This document shows positions 35,282 to 45,345 of a stretch of 64,000 nucleotides of DNA, one piece after another (position 1 is the stretch's first letter; every line of letters begins with the position of its first letter). Below the pieces are notes generated by a model. The model was not told where the DNA came from and ran no database searches. It was given only the letters and a program-made list of their open reading frames with translations. The stretch is from Manihot esculenta (Eukaryota > Streptophyta > Magnoliopsida > Malpighiales > Euphorbiaceae). The position numbers were made by a program, and so were the translations under genes. The stretch is taken from contig NC_035168.2 of NCBI RefSeq assembly GCF_001659605.2, positions 6,504,058 through 6,568,057 on the forward strand, read 5' to 3'.

Positions 35282-37588
35282 CTAGGGTGAGGTACTCGGT
35301 CGGATGAAGCCCTTGTCTACCAACTCCTGTAACTGTTCCTTCAACTCTTTCAATTCTGCTGGCGCCATCCTGTAGGGAGGGATAGAGATCGGTCGAGTTC
35401 CAGGCATCAGTTCTATCTCGAACTCTATCTCCCTAGCAGGTGGTAAACCTGACAGCTCGTCTGGGAACACATCTAAGAACTCTCTAACCACTGGCACCGA
35501 GGCGGGCTCTCTAACCTGACTGCTAAGCTCTCTCACATGAGCCAAATACCCCTGACATCCCCTCCTGAGCAACCTACGAGCCTGAAGAGCTGATATCAGA
35601 CCTCTAGGTGTACCCCTCCTGTCTCCTCTGAAGACAACCTCAGATCCATCCTGACCTCTGAACTTGACTACTTTGTCCCTGCAGTCCAAGGTAGCACCAT
35701 GGGTAGATAACCAGTCCATCCCTAGAATGACGTCAAAATCTGTCAAATCTAGAACCACTAGGTCGGCGGACAAGCATCTTCCCTCAACAAACACAGGACT
35801 AAACTGGCAGACTGACTCTGCCACTGATGGATCGCACTTGGGTCCACTGACCCAGAGAGGACACTCTAACCCAGAAGTCATCAGACCCAACCTCCCCACG
35901 GCTCTCGGAGCGATAAAAGAATGAGATGCACCAGGGTCCATCAAGGCATACACATCTGAACAACCAATAATTAAGTTACCTGCCACCACGGTGTTAGATG
36001 CATCTGCCTCCTGCTGTGTCATTGTGAAGATCCGTGCTGGAGCTGATGGACCTTCACCTCTGAAACCCGCTGAAGAAGAGGCTGCCCCTCTCCCTCGGCC
36101 TCTGCCACTGGCCTGAGTCATGGCTGGAGCTGCTGGCTGCGCTACACTGCCTGAGGCTGTCTGCTGGGACTGAGCCATCGGGACTGCTCTTGGACATTCT
36201 CGAGCCATATGTCCCTCCTGACCACATCTGAAGCAGGCGTTCGTCCCAAACCGACATACTCCCTTGTGTGGCCTACCACACTTCGCACAAACTGCATTAT
36301 CCGCACTAGAGCTTGAGCCACTTCCAAATCCCAGACTAGACTTAACCTTGTTCCAGAACTTGTTCTTCTTACCCTTGGGCTTACCCCATCTCTTACTGCC
36401 TGAAGCTGCTGCACTCAAGGTAGAGGGATCTAACCTTCCCCCACCCGGAGTTTTTGAACCAGAAGATTGTGCCACTGTCTGCTTAACTGTCCCCTGAATG
36501 ATGGCACTGGCCTCCATTTTCCTGGCCATATCTACTATGGCCTGGAAGCTCTCCCTGTCCACGGACTGAATCAAGGAGGAACACCTGGAATGAAGTTTCA
36601 TGACATACCTCCTTGACCTCTTCGAATCTGTGTCCAGACTCTGCCCAGCAAAAGGCAACAGCTCCAAGAATCTGTCGGTGTACTCCTCTACACTCATTTC
36701 ATCCGTCTGCCTCAACTGCTCGAACTCTATCATCTTCAGTTCTCTTGAACTATCGGGAAAAGCCCATCCTGCAAACTCGTTTGCAAACTCTTCCCAAGTC
36801 ATGCTGTCCACTCTCGGGTTCACATAATTCTTGAATCACTCTCGTGCCTTCTTGCACTTAAGCGTGAACCCGGCCATCTGAATGGCTCTGCTGTCATCAG
36901 CCCCAATCTCCTCTGTGATCACTTTAACCCTTTCAAGATACACAAACGGGTCATCCCCTTTTTCGTACTGAGGAGCACCCAGTTTCATGTAATCGGTCAT
37001 CCTGACCTTGCTCCCACTGGCTGAGCTAGGTCTAGAAGGTTGAGTAACTGGGGCTGCTGGTTCTGTAGGTGGTGGAGGTGGTGCAACATTTTCTGAGGTA
37101 GGGTTTACTGGATTTGGATAGTAAGGTGGGGGTGGATACATTGGGTATTGTGAATAAGGTGGGTAGTAAGGTGGGTATGGCATCTGTGTGGGATAAGGGG
37201 TGAAGCTAGGGTAATCCGATGTACCTCCCATAGAATACCCGGGATTTTGCGAGAAGTGTGGGTAGTGGGGTGGCTGAACAAATCCCGAGGCCTGAGTGCC
37301 TCCTTGGGACTCTCCCATTCCCTCTTCTGACATACTAACTCCCAAACTGCCATCCCTCCTCTGCTCTACATCCATATCATCCCCCATGTCAACTGACATT
37401 CCTCCCTGAACTGTTCCCCTCACTGATCTGCTCCTACCCAGATCCAGAGACCTTCTAGGGTCTCTTGCTGCTCTATCTCGGTTAGACCTACTAGACATTG
37501 CCCTAGGCAATGCTGGAGGACGGGCGCTCATGCCTTCATCCTCAGGTGGTACTCCAGTCAATCTTGCTGATCGACGAGTTCCCCTCAT
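35282..37588 (-). pseudogene. Element C gag-protease
   Basis: Starts at MRGTRRSARL (37588). TGG-to-TGA at 36836-36838 breaks the conserved AREWFKNY. The capsid C-terminus follows (EYTDRFLELLPF), then knuckles CAKCGRPHKGVC and CFRCGQEGHMAREC, which are intact, unlike those in A and B. Protease ALMDPGASHSF and FDVILGMDWLSTHG continue into the pre-RT linker, which ends at a TGG-to-TAG at 35282-35284 (SPWGAP). This copy shows the full family Gag layout and is the reference for the 546-bp deletion in A. Confidence 0.9.
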
Positions 37589-37846
37589 CCTGTTTTTTGA
37601 AAAACAGTACACATCACAAGCAAACATTAGTATCATATGGTTCATGTGGGCACACATGAACCCGCATCACATACATCACATATCATAGCATATCATTAAT
37701 GCACATGCATATTATCATGGCATTTCACATCATCATACAACACAGGACTCCACATCCTATCCTAGTAGACATGATCTTCCTATTGTGCTTGACCTTCTAT
37801 AACACCTATGAGCCCGAAACTCTAGGTCCGACCATATGAACCTAGG

Positions 37847-37858
37847 GCTCTGATATCA
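37847..37858 (-). promoter_or_regulatory. Element C primer-binding site, one mismatch
   Basis: The minus strand reads TGATATCAGAGC, against TGGTATCAGAGC in A and B: a G-to-A change at the third base. Confidence 0.8.
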
Positions 37859-37861
37859 TTC

Positions 37862-40040
37862 TGTAACGACCCAAAAATCGGACTGCTACCGGCGCTAGGA
37901 TCCGGGTCAACTTAAGGCCGCCGGGACCCGTAGCAAGCCTAACATGCATCCTGAGAACCTGCTTAATCCCATACATGATCAACAATGTGCGTAAAAAATT
38001 TAAAACTTTTCTTTTCATATACATCAACCAAACTCAACCTGCATAAACATTAACATAACATTGATCCCTCTGTGGGATCTCATCAGTGCCCCCAATGGGT
38101 GACATAACATATGCTGAGTTGGTTTACATAAACATCATAAAAATCTCTAAGATCATGTATTAAAAGAGACAACACCAATCTATGGTCAAGCACACCTCTA
38201 ACATCCATATACATCATCTCATTACATAACTATACTGATTAAGACATTACATTTCTATTTGATCATGTCCATTGCTAGCTATTACATAAACATGACTTCT
38301 TTACTCTATCCGGACTCCTGCTCTATACTGTACCTGCAAGCCTGGGGGTAAAGGGAGAGGGGTGAGCTAAAAGCCCAGTGAGTAGAACCATAAAACATAT
38401 TTTCAAACATGCTCCAATGAAATGCATCATAACACAGACAATTCACATAAGGGTTGGGTGAACTTGTCACCAATTAGTCCAAGCTAACTCTGTGCCAGGC
38501 CGTAGCATGGGGTCCTGGTCTTCCTGTCATACATACATTACTTACCATTATCCCAGGGCCTCCTCTGGGCTCCTGGTCTTCGAGTCCCATAACCGTGCCA
38601 GGCCGTAGAATGGGGTCCTGGTCTTCCTGTCATGGACTAATTGGGTCATCCAACATTCACCCACATCAACAACAATCGATGCAATGCGGCATATTCGTGA
38701 AAACTAATGCAATCATCCTATTGCATAATCATGATGCATGAAACATGATAAAACATTTAATTTCTCAATTTAAAAGATTAAGTTTAGTTTCACTCACCTC
38801 TGGGTGACTCTGACAACACCGAAGCAGCTGAACTCACTGCTGGGGTCCTCGGTTCCTCGAGTCCGAACCTAAACAGGTGGACTCAAATGAGGGACCAAAC
38901 ATACCTGAACATAACTATAAACTACTCCCCAAAAACCCCCTAAAACATCATGAAACAACCATAGAAAAACATGCAAAGGAGGCCTGGACAGGGCACTTTC
39001 GGCGGCAGGTTCGGCGGCCGAAAGTCCCTCTAGAGCTGAAAGTCAGGCAGGTTCGGCGGCACCTTCGGCGGCCGAAACTGCCAGACAGAGACGAAAGTCT
39101 CCTTTCGGGGGCAAGCTTCGGCAGCCGAAAGGCTGCCTCCCCAGCCATGTTCGGCGGCCGAAAGTCCTTCGGCTGCCGAACCTGGTTTCTGCCAAAGGGC
39201 AGAAACTTGGCTCCCTATGCACATTTCGCCTCCAAACCTTACCAACATGCATCAAACCTATTCTACAACACACAAACACAAGCATACATGTTCCTAGGGG
39301 CCTCAAACCATCATAAACCCCATCTACAACACATCAAGCATCCACATTGCTCAAGAACATACATTTATACCCATAAACATAACCATGGCCTAAACATGCA
39401 TTCTAACCCATAGATCTACTTAAAACTTACTTAAAACATACAATGAGCTTAAGATCGGCTCTTACCTCTTGAAGATCGAGAGAGAGACGACCTAAAACTC
39501 GAAGTTGAGAGAGATTGGGTTCTTGAACCTCCAAGCTCCAAAACTTTGCTCAAAAGCTCAAATCTTCAAAACAAAGTTAAAACAAATGAAAATCTTGAAA
39601 GATTTAGAGGAAAGACGCCAAAGATGGGTGAGGGGCGGCGGAAACTCACCTTGGCCGAAAATGGGGAAAAGCTCGCCCGTTTTCGGCTAAGGGACCCTTT
39701 TATAGTGGCTGGCCAGACCACGTTCGGGGGCCGAATGTGCCTCCACATGCATGCCATGTTCGACGGCCGAACCTGGACTTCCCTCACCTATGCTTTCGGG
39801 GGCCTAAAGCACACCCGCAACGCATGCATGTTCGGCGGCCGAACTTGAGGTTCGGCGGCCGAACCTGAGTTTTCCTCCAATGCTATTTTCATGCAAAAAC
39901 TCATTTTCTTTCATGCTTAAAACATAAAACACATTAAAACATTTTATAAAAACATGGTTTTACCCTACTAGAGGCTTCCGACATCCGAGATTCCACCGGA
40001 CGGTAGGAATTCCGATACCGAAGTCTAGCCGGGTATTACA
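37862..40040 (-). repeat. Element C 5' LTR (2,179 bp)
   Basis: Matches 30201-32495 with few substitutions but about 116 bp fewer. The losses are one mid-LTR unit (near 38610) and motif-bounded pieces (near 39075 and 39765). The TATA-like box lies on the minus strand at 39698-39704. Confidence 0.92.
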
Positions 40041-40045
40041 GAGCC
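40041..40045 (+). repeat. target-site duplication GAGCC, right copy
   Basis: Matches 30196-30200; see the left copy. Confidence 0.95.
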
Positions 40046-40232
40046 TGAGGTGGAAATCTTAAACGATCTCACCTATGTCGAGCAGCCAGTGCGGATCATT
40101 GACACCCAGATTCGAAAGCTGAGAAACAAGGAGATACCAATGGTGAAAGTCCTGTGGAACCACCACAACCTAGAAGAGTGCACCTGGGAGACACGGGAGT
40201 CGATGCTCCAGCAATATCCATATCTGTTTTAA
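40046..40232 (+). pseudogene. Element B pol 3' end: chromodomain-like tail
   Basis: Continues the frame broken at 30200: codons [17 protein letters not shown], then [20 protein letters not shown] and [10 protein letters not shown], ending at TAA 40230-40232. The same segment is found at the pol ends of A and C. A C-terminal chromodomain or chromo-like module after integrase is characteristic of chromoviruses and is thought to guide integration to particular chromatin. Confidence 0.92.
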
Positions 40233-40312
40233 GGTTAGGTTTTCCCCTTTTCTATGTGTACATGTGTTTTTGTGTGTTGTTGTTTGAGGAACATTCGGGG
40301 ATGAATGTTCGT

Positions 40313-40325
40313 AAGGGGGGAAGAA
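40313..40325 (+). promoter_or_regulatory. Element B polypurine tract
   Basis: AAGGGGGGAAGAA directly before the 3' LTR start TGTAATACCC. Confidence 0.85.
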
Positions 40326-42440
40326 TGTAATACCCGGCTCGAGTCCGGCCTCGGAATTCCTGTCGTCTGGTGGAATCTCGGGTGTCGGAACCCGCGAGAA
40401 GGGTAAGACATATGTTTTCATGTGTGTTTTAAGAGTTTTGAATGGTTTAAAGTGTGAAAGGAAATGAGTTTTGAAAGAAAAGCAATAAGGGAGAAATGCA
40501 AAGGTTTGGCCGCCGAAGGTCATTTTCGGCCGCCGAACATTGCATGGTTTCGGATTCACGTTCGGCTGCCGAAGGTGGTCTGGCCAGCCACCTATAAAAG
40601 GGCCAAAGGTCGGTGGAAGGAGGATATTTCTCCTCCACTTGCAGCCAGAGGTGAGTTCAAGCCTCTCCCACGTTGACTTTCATGTTTTTCACCAAATCTT
40701 TCAAAGGTTGTAAGAGTTTTGGTGTGTTTTGAAGGTTTTGAGCAAAAATAGCAAGTTTGGAAGTTTGGAGCTTTGGAAGAGGTTTTCTTCATATCTCCAC
40801 GTTAGGATCACTCATCCTCAAGTTCTTAAGGAGGTAAGGGTGGATCCTGACCTTCTTTGATGGTTTTTAAAGGTTTTATGGAAGTTTGATGGGTAGTATG
40901 CATGATTAGGTTTAGGTGAGGTTTTTGGGAGATGTGTATGTTCAAGCATGTTAAGTGTTGTTTGATGTGTTTGTTTGAGGTTTTAGGCTAGTTTTGGACC
41001 TCTTTATGCATGTTTTATGGTATGTGCTAGTTGGGAGTAGTTGATATGCATGTTGGATAAGTTGGGGGGAAAGGTGTGCATGAAACAGAGCAGGGTTCTG
41101 CCCAGCGGGCAAAACCAGGTTCGGCCGCCGAAGGAATGTTCGGCCGCCGAACCCCTTGTGGAGGCAGTTTCGGCTGCCAAAGCTTGCCCCCGAAACTTGG
41201 GACTTTCGTCTCTGGAGGCAAGGTTCGGCCGCCGAAAGTGCCGCCGAAGGTTGAGTTTCGTCTCTGGACGAGACTTTCGGCTGCCGAAGGTGCCGCCGAA
41301 CATGCATGAGTTTCGTCTCTAGAGAGGGGTTTCGGCCGCCGAACCTGCCGCCGAAAGTGCCCTGTCCAGCTTTCTTTTGCATGTTTTATGTGATTGTTTG
41401 GGGATCTTTTAGAGGGTTTTTAGGGAGTTTCTTAGAGATGTTCTTGAGTTAGTTTGGTCCCTCATTTGTGTAGGAACGGACCAGAGGAATCAGGGAAGTC
41501 AGCAGTGAGCACAGGTTCAGAACCTGCAGAGGTAGGCCAGAGTCAGCCAGAGGTGAGTGGAACTTCTCTTTTCAGAACTAAACTGCTTTGAGCATAGATC
41601 ATGCATCATAATGAGTCTAGTAGGATGATTGCATTAGCTTCACGAATATGATGCATTGCATAATACGATGCGTATGAGGCTGTGGATAGACCAAGGCGAC
41701 TCCAATAGCCCAAACTCTGTTATAAGACCTGGCCGGGCCAGGCAGCCATCTGTAGGTAAGACCTGACTAGGTCAGGCAGCAGAGATAGTAAGACCTGGCT
41801 GGGCCAGGCAGGCAGAGTGGTAAGACCTGGCCGGGCCAGGCAGATTGAGGTTGTAAGACCTGGCTAGGCCAGGCATCCTTTGAGTGGGATTGTTGGTGGT
41901 CATGTCTGATCCCTGAGATGATGTGCTGTAGTGCATTCCATGAGATCATGTTTTCAACTTATGGTTTATATAGTTCTGCTCATTGGGCTTGTATAGCTCA
42001 TCCCTCTCCCCTATCCCCCAGGTTTGCAGGTTCAGAGGTCAGAGGGAGTCCAGCAGGGTTTGCAAGAAGAAGAGTTATGTAATAGCTAGTGTGGACATGT
42101 ACATGTAAAGAGATAATGTATAGTGTGTAGCTTTGTGCTTGACTTATAAGAGTTGTAATCCCTTGTTGTAGACACATGATCAGTTTATGTATGTTTCTTT
42201 TATTGTTAATGAAGATGAGAAAATCAGGCTTACCATTATGAGTTGATAGACCAGAAAGAGTGCATGCACAGGTTAAGCCTTGAAGGAAAGAAAAGTTTTA
42301 ATGATTTGTCAGAAAATGTATGATCATGTATGGGATTTCACAGGTACACAGACAGTATAGCAGGCTTACTACGGGTCCCAGCGACCTTAAGTCGATCTGG
42401 ATCCTAGTGCCGGTAGCAGTTCGGTTTCCGGGCTGTTACA
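40326..42440 (+). repeat. Element B 3' LTR (2,115 bp)
   Basis: Pairs with 23134-25228. It keeps the 20-bp GGTCATTTTCGGCCGCCGAA piece lost from the 5' LTR. TATA box at 40593-40599, motif cluster 41119-41356, mid-LTR repeat 41725-41875. The terminal GGCTGTTACA joins T1 sequence CTCGCAACC. Confidence 0.92.
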
Positions 42441-43272
42441 CTCGCAACCAAAAGAGGCAAAGTGTCGTGCCGACCTCAAAAAGATACTAAGGCAGAAATA
42501 AAAAGCCTAAATCCGAACTTGGATTACAAACTATTAAGACGCCGACCTCCAAAGTTAACTGAGGGCATTAAGCCAGCTCAGCTAACCTAGAGGAAGATCT
42601 AAACCACAAAGAACCCAGCCAAGGCATACCCGAGAGCTGAATCATCAGACGAAAGACGACAAAGGGCTAAAAGCGCCGACCTGAAAATACGAGCTTAGAA
42701 AACCAAACAAAAGAAAGCTAGCCCTGCTCATTCCCTTAAAAGGTACATGATCCATTTTACTCTGATTATACAAAGGTTGTACTCCTGAAATCATATGCAT
42801 GAAGTAATGAAATGAAAATTTAGGACGACTGGTCAACTGTCAAAAATCGAGCTCAGGCTGAGGACCTAATAGGGTCAAAACCCGTAAAGGAGCAACAGCT
42901 CAGAGTCTTATCCCTACGGAAAACACAGGTCGAAAAAAGCCTGCAGATGAGAAGACCCCAGTGAAATTGAAGAAATTTACAAGCCAGGAGCTAAGCCTTG
43001 GACTAAGTCTTCAACCCTAGTTAGCTTAAAAGCAAGCGATAGCTCAGTAGAGTATTAAAAAACAGACAAAGGCAAAAACAATTCAAGCACAAATACAAGA
43101 CAGGAAATAACTCAGGTATGAACATGAAGTAATAGACAGTAATAAATTTTCATCAAAGGAAAAGTATATTACAGCTTATTCTCATCACCTACACGGGATA
43201 GAAGGAAGACCGTCCCTAAAGGACTTACATGCCTAGGGGCGCTATCATCTACATAATCTGCATTTATACTAT
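42441..43272 (+). other. T1 3' untranslated segment after element B
   Basis: Continues T1 from 23133, shown by comparison with T2 (50229 down to about 49398). No open frame of note. It contains repeated GAGCT-like words but nothing I can name. Confidence 0.6.
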
Positions 43273-43427
43273 CTACATTGCTGATTGTGGGAGACCCAGC
43301 ACTCTATGGCTCAGGCCTCCCAGTACCCTCAAAAGGAGATTCAAGCCGGATAAAAGAGAACCTTCAATGACAACAGATGGGATATGACACTTGGCAAATT
43401 CAATAGCGTTGTCGCCCTTTTGCTTAC

Positions 43428-44162
43428 TTAAAGCAGCACAAGAAAGCCGATAAAGCATTCTGAAGGGCAATGGAACAAGAAAGCATCGACGGAAGCTTGA
43501 CTGAGCGCAGCAGATCTCTGTTTCTCATAGCACAAGCGCTCTACATCAAAATCGACAGCAAGCTGATCATCTTCACCATTCCCAGCAAGGAAATCCTGAC
43601 GCGAATCTACCACGACCTGCTTTATATTATATGTGTGAGCCGCATCGTGTATTCCATAATAAACTTCAGAAATCATGTTATTCCCTGACTCTGAGTCAGA
43701 AGCAGGCATCAGAGACACCACGGGAGCATCCTTTTTCTTCTCAAGAGGAAGGAGGATAGAAGCCGGTCTCCCAGAAGCCCGAGACTCGTTCGGAATGGGA
43801 ATCGGGGCAGGCACTTCGGTAAGGGCAGGACGCTTGCCCCCGACCTCCTCCGCTACACTCTTGCCATATGCAGAACCGGACTCCCTCTCCTCTGTAACCT
43901 GAACACCCTTAACTGGGGCCCCCTGAACATTCCCCCCAGGCGCGATCTTAGTCTCGCATGCAAGGACCTTCACCTTAGCCTGAGTGACCGAGCCCGACGA
44001 GCTGCAGCTTGGCGACTTTGAAGATTTAACATTTCGAGGGCCCGGCTTCGGAGCTCGGGAAGGAGGCCGGAAAGACGACTTGGATGATCTTACTTCGGCC
44101 ATGTGTTGGGAGGTCTCCCCCCTCGATCGCACCACTGAGGAGGCGCCCGAGGCGGTATTCAT
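43428..44162 (-). CDS. T1 antisense ORF, 244 residues, unknown function
   Basis: An uninterrupted frame on the strand opposite to T1 gag-pol, between the 38-bp array and the 3' LTR. The N-terminal half is Ser/Pro/Lys-rich and low in complexity. Then comes a basic and Pro-rich middle (VPAPIPIPNESR, LLPLEKKKDAP) and a more acidic C-terminal part (VVVDSRQDF, DDQLAVDFDVERL). T2 has the same ORF at 48508-49242, equally long. I count 17 residue differences, and neither copy has a stop although gag and pol of both have several. Tat-lineage elements of plants often carry extra ORFs in this position in antisense; their role is not known. A downstream frame (43470-43273) may be a frameshifted continuation. 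Confidence 0.6.
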   Translation of the reverse strand: MNTASGASSVVRSRGETSQHMAEVRSSKSSFRPPSRAPKPGPRNVKSSKSPSCSSSGSVTQAKVKVLACETKIAPGGNVQGAPVKGVQVTEERESGSAYGKSVAEEVGGKRPALTEVPAPIPIPNESRASGRPASILLPLEKKKDAPVVSLMPASDSESGNNMISEVYYGIHDAAHTYNIKQVVVDSRQDFLAGNGEDDQLAVDFDVERLCYEKQRSAALSQASVDAFLFHCPSECFIGFLVLL

Positions 44163-44755
44163 GTCTTACCAGGAGAGCACAAAATTCTTAGAGGGCTTAA
44201 TCTGATCCGTTTTCATTTCAGAAGCTGCAAAAAAAAATTTCAAAATCGAGGCAAGTCAGATAACTTCTCAGCAAAAATCACAAAAACAAGATTAAAACGG
44301 GACTCCAGGAGGGACAAAATAATGAGATCTTTGGTCCAACTTGACCCCCCTGAAGAAGATGATGAATAGACACGCCGTGGGCGTGAACCCCCAGCTCAGA
44401 CAAGCAGACTCGAAGGAAGGCAAAATCAAGCTCACATCATTCTGAGAGTCTATTAAACCAGAAGGATAAAGGGCGAGGAGAACGATTCTCCCCTTCCGGC
44501 AAGGGGCACTAACGTTAAAAAGGGGAACATCCTGTATTTTCTGGGAATGAAGTTTCAGATGTTGGACGGGGTGATACTAAACTCTAGGTTGCCTATATCC
44601 GAGAGATTAGAGCTATCCCAGGTAAAAGAAGAAACGTACCGTGGAAATAAAGACAGGGGAACACAGATAGCAGCGTGCACGAATGACCGAGAAAAGCAAA
44701 GACTGGGAGAAGACGAGGAAGATTTGGAAATCGATATGACGATAAGGTGAAAGGA

Positions 44756-45345
44756 TGTTCTGATGCAAGCTATATTTAGACGACGCGGTCATAATGATTC
44801 TCAGTATTTACCCCCTCACCATTCGGGCAATAACTGATGAGAAGGTAAAGGGGCATTTGATGACCGCTGGGCTTCTCCATCCCACCATGAGGCCGGGTCG
44901 ATAGTAGCTGCCCACAACCAGGAGGCTCCTAAGCCCTCGAATAAGCCGGGCCCAACCCGTTCATCCTCCAGATTGGACTTCTATTTAAGTCACTTGATCA
45001 GACTGGCCCAGCCCATTTCAGCCTTAAAGCCAGACCTTCCTGGGTTCCGGTCCTTTTTCCTCAAACCCGGGTACGGGAAGAAATGATTGCGGGTCCAGTC
45101 ATTTCGCAGCCCTGTCCACACACGCGCCGAAGGGAATTAAATGCTTGTCTGACACAGGGATGGTCCTGAGGTCATCTATACGTACGAACCGGCAACAAGG
45201 GGTAGGGGGTCCTATAGCGGAATGGCCATCTCGCGTGAGGAAAGGAAAGAGTATAAAAGGGAGGAGATACCCTCCTCAAGAGCTAAGTTTTTCCTGAGTT
45301 CATAAACTCATTGTAAAACTCTATTTTCTGGATCTCAGATTATCA
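44756..45345 (+). repeat. T1 3' LTR (590 bp)
   Basis: Starts TGTTCTGATGCAAGC after the purine-rich GATAAGGTGAAAGGA and ends CAGATTATCA. The T2 left LTR has exactly the same ends and length on the other strand. TATAAAA lies at 45252-45258, about 90 bp before the end, which implies a short R-U5. The right flank is ATACG; no left flank exists for comparison. Confidence 0.85.
45252..45258 (+). promoter_or_regulatory. TATA box of T1 LTR
   Basis: TATAAAA in AGAGTATAAAAGGGAGG. It is conserved in both T2 LTRs on the minus strand (about 47407-47413 and 54100-54106). Confidence 0.65.

Larger units (their letters stand above)
30201..40040 (-). mobile_element. Element C: chromovirus nested in B's pol
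   Basis: A 9,840-bp element with both LTRs (30201-32495 and 37862-40040) and a perfect 5-bp duplication. Minus-strand order: 5' LTR, primer site 37858-37847, gag from 37588, pol to 32593, polypurine tract 32510-32496, 3' LTR. It belongs to the same family as element A but is a full-length insertion with the gag knuckles present. It must be younger than B. Coding damage: three stops and one frameshift. Confidence 0.95.
23134..42440 (+). mobile_element. Element B: Tekay/Del-type chromovirus, host of nested element C
   Basis: LTRs 23134-25228 and 40326-42440 (TGTAATACCC...GGCTGTTACA), tRNA-Met primer site 25232-25243, gag-protease from 25435, pol to 30200, then after element C the pol end at 40046-40232 and a polypurine tract at 40313-40325. 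Only two stops occur in the whole coding region, the fewest of the chromoviruses here. It is inserted in T1 between the 38-bp array and the antisense ORF. The flanks (CTGAA left, CTCGC right) are not a matching duplication. B and the A/C elements are diverged relatives in opposite orientation. Confidence 0.9.
17405..45345 (+). mobile_element. Element T1: Tat-lineage Ty3/gypsy, 5'-truncated, split by element B
   Basis: The element occupies 17405-23133 and 42441-45345; 23134-42440 is the later B insertion. Order: gag (from an internal codon), protease, RT, RNase H, second RNase H, integrase, 38-bp tandem repeat, antisense ORF, 3' LTR (44756-45345). The second RNase H domain between the first and integrase is the hallmark of the Tat lineage. 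The sequence across the B insertion is confirmed by T2, where the 23133 and 42441 flanks lie next to each other (around 50230). The 5' LTR, primer site and gag N-terminus are absent. Confidence 0.88.
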
